Shown: in pieces, positions 32,200-44,586 of the stretch
How the letters are laid out: each line of letters opens with the position of its first letter
Position numbering within the stretch: position 1 is the stretch's first letter
From: Anthoceros angustus
Lineage: Eukaryota; Streptophyta; Anthocerotopsida; Anthocerotales; Anthocerotaceae
Direction: 5' to 3'
Length of the DNA: 64,000 bases
NCBI GenBank assembly: GCA_010909165.1
Contig: MU008198.1
Location: 248,001-312,000, forward strand
The notes under the pieces: model-generated
What the model saw: the letters and a program-made list of their open reading frames with translations, nothing else
Database searches by the model: none
What the model was told of the DNA's origin: nothing
Program-made: the position numbers and the translations under genes

Positions 32200-33400
32200 C
32201 AATAGCCACTTAAAACTGTATATTCTTATGATGAATTCCCCCCCTTGCTTTCTGTTAAAGGAAACCAAACTCCAGCGATATTTTTCTTCACATAGGAATT
32301 ATTGACCCAAAAAAAAATGAACGACTGTTTAACTTTGAAAAAATGTCAAAAGAAAATCAAAAAATTGATTTAGACATTTAAATACCAGGCACAAAAAACC
32401 AAATCACAGATGATGCAACAAAAAACTTGATACTACTAATTGAACGGACAGCAAATCAAGACAAGCTTGAAGCACGGGACTCCAATTCACTCTTGACAAT
32501 TGTCATGCACGTTGGAGGCCAACTCCGCTGCATTCACTCTTCAAAGTCTACGCATAACAAAAAATTTGTCAAAGAACGAATTAGAGGCAGTTTAAAGAAG
32601 ACATGTTTAGTTCAACAAAAACAAAGTTCTAAAATATTATGGTATACAGTAGAAATAAAAGAACTAACCAAACTTGAAAAACTATCAGATCATTGACAAC
32701 CGAGTAAAGGTTGAGTCTGGTACGATCACAAATCTGCAGAATGATATCAGCATATTAGGAACAACATGTGTGCGGAAGACAAATACATGGACAAAAACAC
32801 AATCAAGAGAAGAATCAACACAAAAAAAATTAAGTAAACACTTACATATGTAAAAGAGCAATTGAGGACAAACAAAAAGAAAAGAGCCGTCCGTGTAAGT
32901 TGTCTGCATGAACAACAATAAAGGACATGAATATCATTTACATTCAACTTGAGCAACAAAAACATGCCATACATCACTTTGTGACACAAAATGCAATGTA
33001 TTAATTGAATGCCACGAGCTACGGATTAAAAGAAGGACAAGACGAGGAATAGAAACAAGGCCGAAAGAGACAATAGAACAGAACTGAAGAACCGAGTCAG
33101 GCAGGTTGTCTCATTGAAATCGTCAAAGACAGAGTTAACTTAACTAAACTATTGACCACAAATACGTTACTTGCCCTACGTTACTAGTTTTACAAATGCT
33201 TAACATGCGAATCAGGATAAAGATAACCAAGAAGCTACTAAGACGCACTGATGTTAAAAATATAGACAAAGTAGTCTGCCACTCGAACGTGAAAAAGGAT
33301 TTAATTTACAAAAGCTAGCCATGATAGAACCAAGGATAAAGTTTAGGTGTGTAAAACAACAGGAAAACAAGCTGATTTTCAACAAGAAAACAACAGGAAA
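32200..33400. other. AT-rich intergenic stretch, no gene seen
   Basis: The sequence is AT rich with frequent stops in all frames. I see no conserved motif, RNA gene or terminal repeat. Confidence 0.5.
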
Positions 33401-33704
33401 AGAAGGTAAGAAGCAATTTGGTTTTCTTTAACTACCTAGATATTCTTTATCATCTAATGTTATAATTTTGTAGAAAGCGACTACAGGAGTCTTCAGCAGG
33501 ACAACAGTGAAAGCACTCGAACAAACAAAATAGTTCCCAACCATGGAGATCCAGGATATGGCGTCAAACCAGAGTTCGAGCGTCCACTCCTAGAAATATG
33601 AAAGTCATTGAAAAAGGTAAAAAATAGTCCAGTTTTGTTTTCCATTGTATACATTGTATTTCCATTGTATTTTTTTATTTTACTGATTATAATTGTCTCC
33701 TCAG

Positions 33705-34932
33705 TTGTTCCTATCCATGAACAAACAAGACTTGAAGCTTCTTTGCGCGATGCCTGCTGAACTCAACAAAATTAAAAAGGTAACCCTTAGGATCGGTAAA
33801 TTCTGATATTCTTTGATTAGAATCCTTTGAGTCTAATATTATTCTTATTTTTTAGGATATCAAAAAAAATCTTTGCACAACAGCTCAGTTAGAGTTGGAG
33901 ATTCGAACTCTAGTCAACAGATTCAATGGGCATCAAATCTATATCGAATCGTTGGAGGTATTTATAAACATATATTTTTTTTACATATATAATAAAGATA
34001 AATAATTCACTCTGGTGCGTGTAACAGAATGCTGGAGAACAGCTGCCGCATAAAAAATCAAGGATAAAATAGATCTTATCAACACAAAAATCGACAATAG
34101 TTCTCAACAGGTGCTGCAAATATCATATATTTTGTTTTACCATCCAAAGAGTGTTACCTAACATCATTCTGTGTGTAGGTTAAAAAAGGCAAACAAAAAA
34201 TTGATGAGCTTGATGCTCAGAGACCAACATTTGGCCCTAACCAAGAATTTTCTGGATTTGGAAAATAGATTGAACATTTCCAATATCCTGAAATATTCAT
34301 AGAATTCAAACAAAAGTATGTACCAATTGGGGAAAAGAATATTCAAGATGTATTGGACCCAATCCTCAATGAAGATGGTTCCACTCCAACACTCCAGGAA
34401 CATAGGGACATTCAAACGAGTGATTTCCCTTTATTTCTTTTACTTATCTTTATTGTAATTTCTTTGGTATTTAATCATAACCCTTGACATTACAGAGATG
34501 TTAATTGCACTTGAAAATAAAGAGCTGAAAACCAAAGATCTGTTGGCTCTCATGGAGGATAAAAAGGTAAATCATATTCATTTTGCTTTCTCTAGAGAAA
34601 ATGGAAATACTCACATGATGAACTGCTTTCCAGAACCTACGAGCACACTTCCGCAGTGTCGGAAATCTCCACAGTACTTATTTAAACTTAACCAAACAGG
34701 TATATACAAAGCAAGAACAATTCTGACTTGAAATGGAGGTCAGGGATTAACCCGTTTGCATTTTCGTTTGTAGTTTTCGGAGAGTCAAACCAAGTTATTC
34801 GCGCTCTTTGAGGTCAGTACATGAGATTGAATAAGATATCAAATATTTTTGAATTCTAATATGCAATATCTTGTTTGCAGAAATATTCCCCGTATGGACG
34901 AGATTTTGGAAATGATAAATTTTCTTTCTGAA
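33705..34932 (+). CDS. Spliced gene of small phase-0 exons, function unknown
   Basis: Eight short open blocks bounded by AG and GT can be joined in frame: 33705-33779, 33856-33957, 34063-34110, 34179-34417, 34496-34566, 34635-34700, 34774-34812 and 34880-34932. Nearly all introns are phase 0. The one phase-1 joint, 34417 to 34496, completes a lysine codon correctly. A start ATG lies at 33717. The product is charged and helical, for example LELEIRTLVNRFNGHQIYI and KGKQKIDELDAQ, like a coiled coil. The last block ends KYSPYGRDFGNDKFSF and stop. An in-frame TAG near 34267 interrupts the fourth block, so it may be a pseudogene or may end there at about 100 residues. No family was recognised. The acceptor of the third exon is weak. 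Confidence 0.4.
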
Positions 34933-35310
34933 CCGTACAACTATCAAAAAAAGAACTATTATTCTGAAGAAGAAACAGGGCCAAAATCACCTGTTTACAC
35001 ACCATCGACGCTGGTAGAGTACATTTAGAATGAAGTTGGTTGACTACGAAGTAAAAACTAAGTCCGGAATGCTCTCTTACTCTTTTTATCCGAGCAAGAG
35101 AAAAAGGAACTATAAGCTGGGTATACTGAGCAACAACTCTTTAATGACCAACAAACGCCGGCTCCCACCTCGGTCTGCAGTCAAGAATTGGCCGCATCTC
35201 AGCCCCAAACTCGGCCGCTCCCTTACGCCAGGGAACGAAGGCACGGAGGGGTGTCCCTGATACAATGCATCATGCAAACTATTTCTGGTCCTTAGTCATA
35301 TGAAGCCATT

Positions 35311-35920
35311 GTGTTGCAATTTTTTGGCACTAATCTCAAGCATTGGCGGAACAATGTGAGGAAGGAGGCCCGAAAGTTTTTGGAAGGGAAGAAGAGAAAT
35401 CCTGGCTATGTTGCAAAGAGTGTAAATCCAGAGTACTGTAAGGTGTTTTTGAGGGAGGAGAAGGAGAAGATGGATGGCGTTGTAGCCCCTAGCCAGCAAA
35501 AAGTAGCTGCCATGAAGAGGGTGAAGGAAATGGATAGCAATACCTGCGCGTGCTTTGGCCATTGGCGGCAGTGTGGTTTTATGGATAGATTTAGAGGAAT
35601 GTTTGGGAAGGAGCAAACCGTGGATGAGATCAGAGCTGTTGGCACCATTCACGGAAAACTTGCTGGTGAAGCTACAAGCGTTTTGGATGAATTCCAAAAT
35701 AACAAGTCCTGCTTTGGATCCACAGGTTAACTCACATGGGGGGATTGACACCACTATTAACGTGTGGAACCTGTTGGTTGAGGCAGGTTATCCAACCAAT
35801 GAATGCGATGGCAAGGTCATGGATGCCATCATGAAAAAAAATGTCTTAGACGACGGGTGGATGGTGGGGCTTTACCTTCCCCATAAACTGGCCAAGGATG
35901 CTGAGGAAGCCTTAACATGA
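35311..35920 (+). pseudogene. Hypothetical protein, broken by one frameshift
   Basis: The first frame (35311-35730) gives a basic protein: HWRNNVRKEARKFLEGKKR, VNPEYCKVFLREEKEKMDG and VDEIRAVGTIHGKLAGEATS. A shift near 35705 leads into DTTINVWNLLVEAGYPTNEC and VLDDGWMVGLYLPHKLAK, with a stop at 35918-35920. The two halves read as one protein of about 200 residues. No motif identifies it. The coding look is clear from the lack of stops and balanced composition. It may be a decayed host gene or part of a transposon. Confidence 0.4.
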
Positions 35921-36180
35921 TTAAGGTTAGAGGCTAATGCTGTTGCTTTCATCATTTCCATGTTCCATGGTCGGTCTGAAATTTTTTGTTCCACGACCTC
36001 ATATTTTGGGTGTGTAAGTTTCCTGTAGGATGCCTAGTTTTCTAAGGGCAATGCCATGTATCTGGCCGGCTGGCTGGAGAGGACAAGTCTTGTGTATTGA
36101 GTACACAAAAGGGGCAGAATCGTAGGTGTAGGACGCTCAGAGGATGTAGCCTGGGTTTGCAAATAGTGGTTTTGTAGAAT

Positions 36181-36375
36181 TGTCCTCACTCACTCACTCC
36201 CTCTCCCCCGTCCCTCCTTTCCCCTCCCTTCCCTCCTCTCCCCTCCCTTCCTCCTCTCCCCTCTCCCTCCTCTCCCTCCTCTCCTCCTCTCCTCCTCTCC
36301 TCCCTCCCTCCTCCTCCCTCCCTCCCTTCCTTCCTTCCTCCTCTCCTTCCTCCTACCCCCCTTCCCACTCCCCTA
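36181..36375. repeat. Polypyrimidine tract (CCCTCC/CCTTCC)
   Basis: Nearly pure C and T for almost 190 bases, in changing CCCTCC, CCTCT and CCTTCC units. The complementary strand is G-rich with many GGG runs and could form quadruplex or triplex structures. Confidence 0.9.
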
Positions 36376-36474
36376 AGAATTACTACACCACTTAAGAAAT
36401 TGACAACATTGATTATGAATCTGCATACACTTTACAGCCAAACTTTTGCTACGTTCCGTTTACTACAGGGATCC

Positions 36475-37030
36475 CACTACTAAAAATTTTATTACAGATT
36501 TTTACTATATAATTTTATTATGAATTTTTACTATAGAATTTACTATGGACTTTTACTATAGAATTTTATTACGGGATCCTACGGGATCCCGTACAACAGG
36601 ATCCTACGGGAATTTACAACGGACTGTCGGGTTACTTAACTGTGATTAATTGACTATGTTCAACATGTGATTAACAAAACCCACTCATTTAACTACGGTT
36701 AATATGTTATAGTTAATTAACCTCGGTCAACTAACCATTTTTTTAACCACGATTAAGCCAGTAGTAAAATCCGTGGTTGTTCAACGTAGTAAATACCGTG
36801 GTAAAGAGAAGGTAATTTAGAGATTAACTGGTATACGGTAGACTTCATTAAAGTACTCCGTACATTCTTCATATAAAATACAAAGTATAGCTAATATATA
36901 CGGTGTACTCGACTTTACCACGGACACTAACACTATATACTTACTATTGACGTTTTACTACGGGAGTAGTAATGTCCGTTGTAAAATCCATAGGTATGTC
37001 CGTGGTAAAAGTGTGCTTTTCCTAGTAATG
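36475..37030. mobile_element. CACTA-like miniature element
   Basis: The left end reads CACTACTAAAAA and the right end, read inward, CATTACTAGGAAAA. Both resemble CACTA/En-Spm termini. Short subterminal motifs such as TTTTACTATAGAATTT and TAAAATCCGTGGT recur in both orientations, as expected for that superfamily. The three flanking bases are TCC on the left and TCA on the right, an imperfect target duplication. There is no coding capacity, so it would depend on an autonomous partner. Confidence 0.6.
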
Positions 37031-37287
37031 TCATGACACGACTAGTCTGTACACCATAGCTGAGGCAATTTGGGATGGTCCCAAGTTGCCTCATGCGACA
37101 AGCAAAAGCAATCTAACCCGACAAGCAAGATTTAGTCGAGTTTGTTAGAGAAGGCGGAGTAGTAATGTCCGTTGTAAAATCCATAGGTATGTCCGTGGTA
37201 AAAGTGTGCTTTTCCTAGTAATGTCATGACACGACTAGTCTGTACACCATAGCTGAGGCAATTTGGGATGGTCCCAAGTTGCCTCGG
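36966..37287. repeat. Direct duplication of the CACTA-like right end plus flank
   Basis: 36966-37094 is repeated at 37157-37287. The copied block holds the right end of the element and about 65 bases of outside sequence, so it arose after insertion. Confidence 0.85.
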
Positions 37288-37364
37288 CGAGGCGGACAAG
37301 GTGCTATTAACGAACCTGGACAAGCAAGATTTAGTCAGTAGCTTGTTAGAGTAGCGGAGTAGCG

Positions 37365-37406
37365 GAGACGGTAAGAGGAGTATTTTCTGACTCCTCTTAC
37401 CGTCTC
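37365..37406. repeat. Perfect inverted repeat, 16-base arms
   Basis: GAGACGGTAAGAGGAG (37365-37380) faces its exact complement (37391-37406) across a 10-base loop. Confidence 0.9.
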
Positions 37407-37435
37407 GTCTCCAAAGATATGAACATCTTTGTACC

Positions 37436-37860
37436 ACTCAGCAGATGAAGACAAAAAGCTTCTAGATGATGAGCCCAAGGATGAAAACGAAGAGACTAGG
37501 AGGATAGCAAAAGCCCAGCACCGCAAATACTAACATTGCAGGATTGGAAGTCGTCATGAGGGTCGACGCAGAAGATCTAGTTGTCGCCGCTAAGCCTAAA
37601 CGTAGAAGGAAGAAAGGATCCGTGTTGGCCCCCATCGCCAAGGATACACCTAGGTATTCCTGGGTTGATGACATCGTAAACAAGTCCGTGAAAATGATCG
37701 TCTAACGGCTTTTTGGCATAGAGAGCTATATATAAGTGGTCTTGGTAGTGTTAAAAACTTCTAGGAGAAGTTGGAAATTTGGAAAATTGCACTGGCTGAT
37801 CCAACCTCTGGTCACATTGTTGCGGATGGACCTAGCTTTTTGGAGGTGGAACAATGACTA
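37436..37860 (+). pseudogene. Remnant coding segments, function unknown
   Basis: Three open pieces lie close together: SADEDKKLLDDEPKDENEE with RRIAKAQHRKY (to 37533), then VDAEDLVVAAKPKRRKKGSV with YSWVDDIVNKSVKMIV (to 37705), then EKLEIWKIALADPTSGHIVA to a stop near 37858. A TTCTAG acceptor stands before the last. They look like exons or frameshifted parts of one protein. No domain was recognised. Confidence 0.3.
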
Positions 37861-40800
37861 TGAGATGGCATGGGAGATTTTTCTAGGGGCAGGAGGTGGT
37901 GCAGCATCAAGTTTGACAAGTCAGCAAGCAAGTGCACATGCGCATAGCGAGTTGTGGAGGAAGAGCACCATGGCGAGGCAATCCCTACGTGAGACCCAAG
38001 TAGGATGTCACTCGGGTGCCAAGTTCCTATGGATGAGAGGGAAGCAGATCTAAAACTTTCGAGATCGTTTGCAAATTTGATGTGGGAGTGGTGAGAAGAT
38101 GCAGTGATATGCCTGTTTTAGGCCTAGCTAAGGAAGAGGACTCATCCAAGCGAACGGGGTCTTGAAGCTAGGGCACTACAAGGAACGTTGCGATGGCCGT
38201 GATAGAGGTGTGAGATATAGGGTGTGTGCGGTGTGTGTGAATTTCACAGGGGGAGGTTGATAATCAACTTGCAGGGTGAGAAGCCAAGGTGAAGTTGCGA
38301 CGATGATGATGCATGGATCAAAGGGATTGTGGATCCATATGCTCTGCCGTGCACATGGGTGTGCCAATTATGAGGGAGTAGTCAAGGATGCACGTCAAGA
38401 TGCCCACGCCTGCTTAAGTTAAGTATGATGGCTAGAATTACCTATGTCCGAGATTTCCATATGTGATGGTGTTCAAGCCATTAGTAAGTTGAAGGACGTA
38501 TGGTGCCCTTGCTTTTTGTATAGAGCTGTTTGTGTGAGATCAAGCCGTCAAATCAGACCTGATCTACGTCTCACAAGTCTAGAAAACGTTGTATGCTATA
38601 GTTTTTCTTACACTCGCTATATCAAAGATTTGCTTTTTCATGCCTACATCAAGCCTGTATTGTCGTTTTTGTAGTCTCAGCTATCCTTTGAGCATAGTGC
38701 AGGAGGTTAGGCCATACAGGTAGGCCATGTTTTCCCTGCGCCTGCACACTAGCACGAATTGCTCAGCATCAAGATTGTTTTTTATGCAAGTGCTGGCCTG
38801 AACCTGAAGCCCATATGAAGAGAAGGAAGTATTTTAAAAAGTGTGGCATGAGTCCATGACTGTATGTCTCTAGTGACATTGTAGATAGGTGTCGAATCCT
38901 CATTCTACAAATCTCATTAATTCAAACTTGAGCACAATATCTCAATGCCAATTCCCAACAAGAAACAGAGACATTTTGAACCCTCTAGACAAGAGGTAGA
39001 TACAACTTTGACAGGAATTTTTGTTATTGTATTATTTTGGCCATGCCTTGAAAATGTTGTGGATATTCTAGGGTTAAGGTTTATACTAATCTTTTAATCC
39101 CATAATGACGAATCTACTCAAAACGAGCTTTTCATGGTACATATCACATGACCACATCATTTATATTTTATAAATTACCAAATTGACTCTGAACACACAT
39201 TTCGACCATATCTTCTATTGTTATCATGTTTTTTAAAACAAAATTATCAAAAAAGAACCCAACCCCGACCTTCAAGTCGTAGATTCTATATAAGATTCTC
39301 TTAACCCACCATGGTTTATTTTAGGTGAGTTTGAGCTGAGGGATGTGAGATCACTGCGCGTGGGCGTTTGATCAAGCGGTCCACAATTCGGACAAAAAAT
39401 TTGGACCTCCCAGGCCAGCCCAACACTTTTCTATCAAGTCACCTCGAGGGTGTTTGACCTGGCTCGGCCCGTTTCCGATGTCAGATTTTTGTCATTGCCG
39501 GTCAAGGGACAAGCTTGCTAGCATTTGGCAAAATGTTTGAGGAAGCAAATGTGTGATTTTGATCCTTATTTTTTTGAAGGACGTAAAGGATACTTGTGGG
39601 CACTCGTGATAAAGTTTGCTCGTAGTGATAAGGTGTGGTGAAGGTGCGTCAGGTCTTAGGAGTGAGTGGAGATTGATGACTGACCTGCCTAGGCATTCTG
39701 AATCGTTGGTAGTCCGTTGAGAGTGTGGATGTTGAGGAAGGCAGCAGTGGATGCAGGCCATGAGGGGCTCACAAACAACAGCTTTATGATGTTGAAAAGG
39801 CTGTGAGGCGCACAAAACAGCAGCTTGCGGAGAGTTGCATGATATATAATTTGTTGTCTCACCCCCAAAAAGAACCGTTATTATAAGGCTCCCCCTCAAA
39901 TCTACGCCAAGTTCGAATATTTATTTCTAGCTACCTAGTGTTCCAAATGCCTATCAGTTTTTTGTGAATGGCCTCTCCATGCAATTCAATTCTTAAAACA
40001 TGGTCTCACGCGCATAACTCCGAATGGAGTAAATGGGGTCTAGCGTGCTCCATCTCGGGGACTAGGTACATCCTCTCACCATATGTACTGTGTTCGTAAT
40101 TCAAAAGCCTGGCCGTTCTAACCCGTTTCTAGCGTACCAAGTGCCGTGCACTGATTAGTTCTCTGCCCTGTCTTTCCCTCTCTTCATGGCACACTGTTTG
40201 CCCGTAAATCGACGATCGTTCCATGAAAAAGACCGTGAAGAAGACACGGATATGAAACACCGTAACATATGTATTGTCGCTAAAGAGACACTGCAACATT
40301 TGTAGGTACGTCCATGTACATATGTATGTATAACTGAACCGGGAGCTCCTACGTACACGGCGTACGGACCGTACCAGGTAACCGGGATCACAGCTTCACT
40401 GCAGCGATGCATCACGGACTGTCGGCTGCAACGGAGATGCAACAACATGAAACGGAAGATGACAAGCGGATCGAGAGAGATGGAGGCCAAGAACGAAGCA
40501 GTTGCACACCAGAAGGCCCCGGAAACGGTGCAACGGCAACAGCGCCTCGATGAAGCTGCCGCGGGCTTAGCACGAAGAATGAACCCAGAGGGCGCTTATT
40601 GCGTTCTGACGTGCACAAGACCGCAGGCTTGCCAGGGCTTGGGAACAGACTTTTATGGCTTTGTCTAAGGCGTATGGTATTGCGGCCTCGATGGTGTTTG
40701 GAGGAGTTTGGCAACGCAACTGTGCAAGGAGGCAGCAGGAGGTAGAGGATTTCCTGGAGGGGGATTCGGGACGGTGTAGTTTGTAGAGATCTGCTTACTG

Positions 40801-43107
40801 CCGTCGCTTGTACCAAAGTGGCGATAAACGGGGCTGCCAACTTCGGCTTTTCAGTTTTGGACTTCTGAGCTTTGCAAGCAAAATGTTGTCAGTGAGGGAC
40901 TCATGTTGTGTGAGGTGCCAGCAACGAAGCGGCCCCAGGAAGCTCCTGCCAAATGCAGTGATGAACCTCAGGAGGTGGAGTAGGATAGAGGGTCCTGTTG
41001 AAGGGGATGCAGGTGAACCGGCTTCAGCAAGGGGACTCCCGCGGGTGTGCTGGAGTTCATGGCTGCAGAGGGGATGGTTGAGGGAACATTTACTAAGTCA
41101 CAGCCTGAAGGCCTGGACTTCCCACATGTTTCCACTACTGCTGCTTCGATGGAAATAAAGCTTCAGAATCACACAACGCTTACCGTTGGAGACCTGCTAC
41201 TTGTCCAGCAACGTGGGTAACCTTCGTTTGTTTGAGTTGAAACCTGGGACACACAAGTTCTGGCCTAGAGACAGGTTTGGAAACTGATGTCTTGCAACCA
41301 GGCTTCCCAGAGTAGACTGGTCTTACTTACTGTGGTGAAGCCTGTTCGCAGCATTAACATGGAGGAGGCAGAGTTGAATTACCACAGACTCGTAGTATAT
41401 GGAACGGCTGCTAAGGCAGTGGCTGCTGGGGATGTGAATGCCTTAGTGCATATGGAGGTGGAGGGTGCGAGGCAGGATGCAGATACGGATATTCATGCTT
41501 CAGCTGACCCTACTCTGTCTCCAACGCAGCATCAGCCTCAATGGCCTCGGAATGATTTTGGCTTCAAGCCACTCAGTTTGACCTCTCCAGTTCAGTGAGA
41601 CTGCTTCACTCGCTGCGCATATAGCACAGGAGTCTATGGATTCCGGTGAGCTGCAAGAACAGGCTGAAAGAAGGGCCACTTAAGAGGAAAAAGCTCAGGG
41701 AAGTGTACAGGCGTTGGTGGGGTCAGAGCAGAGCTTCCAGCTGAAGTGCTGTTCAATTGTGGGGAACTTCCGAAACTGCATTAAATGGGTGGGAATCCAG
41801 ACCGAATCATTGCATGCAGCATATTTGGGAGGCCTAATGTGGTCCATCTAGGGGATGAACAAGCATATGCACTGTATAAGGTTTACCAGGCAGGAGCTTC
41901 AAGAGGACGTCAAAGCATTTCATGAGCCTGCCAACACGGCGCAGTGGACTCCATCTCTCTACAGGTGTTTGTCCAGGCCAATGTCGGTCGGTCACACGGT
42001 CGGTTAAGCTGCAAGTTTTACACTACGCGTTCCGAGGAGTCTGTGGTCCCGAAGTTCCGCCTGAAAAGGAAAAGGACTGACCAAGCATGCGACGCTTGTG
42101 ATTCCAGGACAGCAAATTCTGCTTCACATGGGATGCGTCCCCACTCGGCAAACGCTAACTGAAAGCTTAACAGAGCTCTGTCCTCCGGTGGAATACCCAG
42201 TCTGTGGGGCAGAGTCACGATAGGCGGAGTGGCATCTGCATGTGCCGTCTGCGCACTGGCGAGGAACATTTGACCTTCCAGAAGGAGGGATGGCATGGAT
42301 GAGGTGGTGGACTGTGTGAATCTCCGCCTGTTGTGTATTCCGATGGGTATAATTGTCTGTCTCCTGCCCCTTTCACTTTTCGTGAGATGGTTGTCACAGC
42401 GAACGTGATTTGAGTGGTTGTTCCGGTATCGTCTGTAGGTTGATCGGGTTGATCCCGTCCGTGCATATGCGCGCCCGCCACCAGTTCGTGCTTGGAAACG
42501 GAGAATGAGCACCGACACGCCGCTTGTATGGACGAACATGCTTCTGTAACCCTGTAAGCAGAATAGGGGACCTGCCACGGCGATGCCACATACACAGGTG
42601 ACTAGGTGAACAGCCACACACATCAGCGGGGACACATCAGCCGGCTGTAGATAAGGGTAAGAGGGCACCTCCGTCTCTCGGTGTTGATTTTATCCATATT
42701 TTCCTAGTCTGTATTGCTATACCTGCCAGTAACAGAGCATACTTGAATTTTGTGCTTCGGTGCTTTCGGCGTTATTTATACAAGCGCGCCGACGGCAAAA
42801 CCAAAGGCACTGGCAACTGCGACTGCAGCGTGGCCAATGGGCGGCATATTTGGCGGACGACCAACTGGCACCAACGAACCGACCCGTTGACAGAACGGAT
42901 TCTGGCAACAGTTGCAGATGCAGATGTAGATGCAGATCCAGGGTATGATGTGTACCGTCTTCTTGTGGAGAGCAGCAGAGCAACCGAGGCCAGCTACCGA
43001 GAACCCTCTTGCTCCGAGTTGTATGTGAAGCTGCAGCCTGCGGGGAATCCAGTAATTGTGCGTAGCCCTAGCCAGCTCCGAGGTCTGACGAGAATCAAAT
43101 CCACTTC
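37861..43107. other. Long intergenic region, no supported gene
   Basis: Only short open frames occur. Some between 40440 and 42160 have coding-like composition (for example HRLVVYGTAAKAVAAGDVNA at about 41387), but they do not extend, splice or match a family I know. No RNA gene or element terminus was found. Confidence 0.5.
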
Positions 43108-43132
43108 CCTTGCCTTGCCTTGCCTTGCCTTG
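43108..43132. repeat. (CCTTG)5 microsatellite
   Basis: Five perfect copies of CCTTG, followed by CCTTC. Confidence 0.9.
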
Positions 43133-43632
43133 CCTTCCCGCCCTGGGGGTTGACCAGGTGCGCGTCGGGGAAGGCGCCCAGGCTCCAGCTGACTGTGACA
43201 CACACGCAGCATGGAGAGGCGTGTGTGGAAGCCAGCACTCCCTGGCCCTGAAGGAGCGTGAAGGGCCCGGCTCGTCCTGGCCGGGGCTTCTTCACTCTCT
43301 TCTCTGCTTCGTCGGATCCGCCACCTTCGGCAGCTGCAGTTGTGGCCGTTGTGCATCTTGCTCCTGTTTGCCAAGAAGTGGAGTGGAGTTGGGTGCTGCC
43401 ATTGCCCAGGGTGTTGTTGTACCGAATGCTGCGCTTGCTGTGGAGGGGGAGCGCAATCGGATAGCAGCAGCGGTAGTGGGTCCTGTGCGCATTTGAGTTC
43501 CAGGTGCGTGGCTCATTTCCCGGCCGATGAGTGTGTTGGTCGAGTGGCAGAGTCCACTTGTTGGGTGTTGTTGTTGTTGTTGTTGATGGTGGGTGGCCTG
43601 ATTGTGGGTGATGGGTGATGTGCAGGGGCGGA

Positions 43633-44586
43633 ATGGCTGTCAGGAGTGCGTATCTGAGAGGAATTTGGCTGTGGAGGGCTGCTTCTGGGCGGGCTCTGGA
43701 GCAGCTTGGAGCGCGGTGGCAGGTGCAGCCGGGCGTGAGTGGGGCGAGATGGCGGCAGTCGGCCTGCGCGTGGGGTCAGCAGCCCTTCTGGCTGCACACG
43801 GCTGGGATGGCGCATGAGAATTCCGGGGACGAGGGGGAAGGGGATGGGGAGCACAGGCAGATGGGGCGCCGGGAGCCGCGGGTAACCGCGGAGGAGGTGC
43901 AGCAGGTTTTGAGGCACGTGAATCTCACGTCGCTCAAACACCGGTTAGATGTGGAGGCTCGCGAGCACATGGGCTTGGCTGAGCTGTTGAGCTTGTGTGA
44001 GGCGGAGAGGGTGGCCAGGAGCCCGCAGGAGGCGGCGGAGGTGGTCCGAGCCTTGGACTCGTCTGGAGTGGTGTTTGTGTTTAGGGATCGGGTTTTCCTG
44101 CATCCGGAGGCTGTAGCCAAGCAGGTTGCCAAGGCGCTGCCCCTGGCGCTGGCTCTCGAGGACGATCCACGGAAGGAGGAGTTCGACAAGCTTCAGAAAA
44201 TCAAGGAGCAGATTGATATGCTGGCACACAAGAAGGTGCGGAAGAACTTGTTGGCGGGATTGCTGGTTCTCACTGGCCATTTCCTGGTTTTCTTCCGCCT
44301 TACCTTCTGGGAGTTTTCGTGGGATGTCATGGAGCCCATCGCATTTTTTGTCACAACAGGTGCCCTGTTGGCGGGATATGCTTATTTTCTTGCCACGGCT
44401 ACAGACCCGAGTTATCAGGACTTGCATGAAAGGCTGTTCGTGTATCATCAAAAGAAGCTGATGAAGAAGAAGAAGTTTGACAACAAGAGGTTCCAACTCC
44501 TTGCCAAGCAGTGCAGTAGTTGTTTCTCTAAATCTCTACACTTCACCCCTGTTTCATTACTGAAACAACGTGATGACGACGACTGA
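43633..44586 (+). CDS. MCU: Mitochondrial calcium uniporter protein
   Basis: This encodes the pore subunit of the inner-membrane calcium channel of mitochondria. The 317-residue product starts MAVRSAYLRGIWLWRAAS, basic and hydroxylated like a mitochondrial presequence. An in-frame ATG five codons upstream (43618) is possible but fits the presequence less well. A conserved matrix domain follows. Then come two membrane segments (NLLAGLLVLTGHFLVFF and AFFVTTGALLAGYAYFL) flanking the selectivity motif W230-D-V-M-E-P235 at 44320-44337. The C-terminal helix with YHQKKLMKKKKFD is typical of plant members. The gene has no intron here. The length fits plant MCU proteins. The tail after FQLLAKQC is low confidence, because other members end differently and an unspliced intron cannot be excluded. 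Confidence 0.92.
   Translation: MAVRSAYLRGIWLWRAASGRALEQLGARWQVQPGVSGARWRQSACAWGQQPFWLHTAGMAHENSGDEGEGDGEHRQMGRREPRVTAEEVQQVLRHVNLTSLKHRLDVEAREHMGLAELLSLCEAERVARSPQEAAEVVRALDSSGVVFVFRDRVFLHPEAVAKQVAKALPLALALEDDPRKEEFDKLQKIKEQIDMLAHKKVRKNLLAGLLVLTGHFLVFFRLTFWEFSWDVMEPIAFFVTTGALLAGYAYFLATATDPSYQDLHERLFVYHQKKLMKKKKFDNKRFQLLAKQCSSCFSKSLHFTPVSLLKQRDDDD

Noticed and set aside
36180-36395. Serine/proline-rich or glycine/glutamate-rich proteins
   Set aside because: Both are translations of the pyrimidine tract.
43273-43618. Longer amino terminus for the uniporter
   Set aside because: The only extra in-frame ATG is at 43618. Further upstream there is no start or splice support, and the presequence-like start at 43633 fits better.
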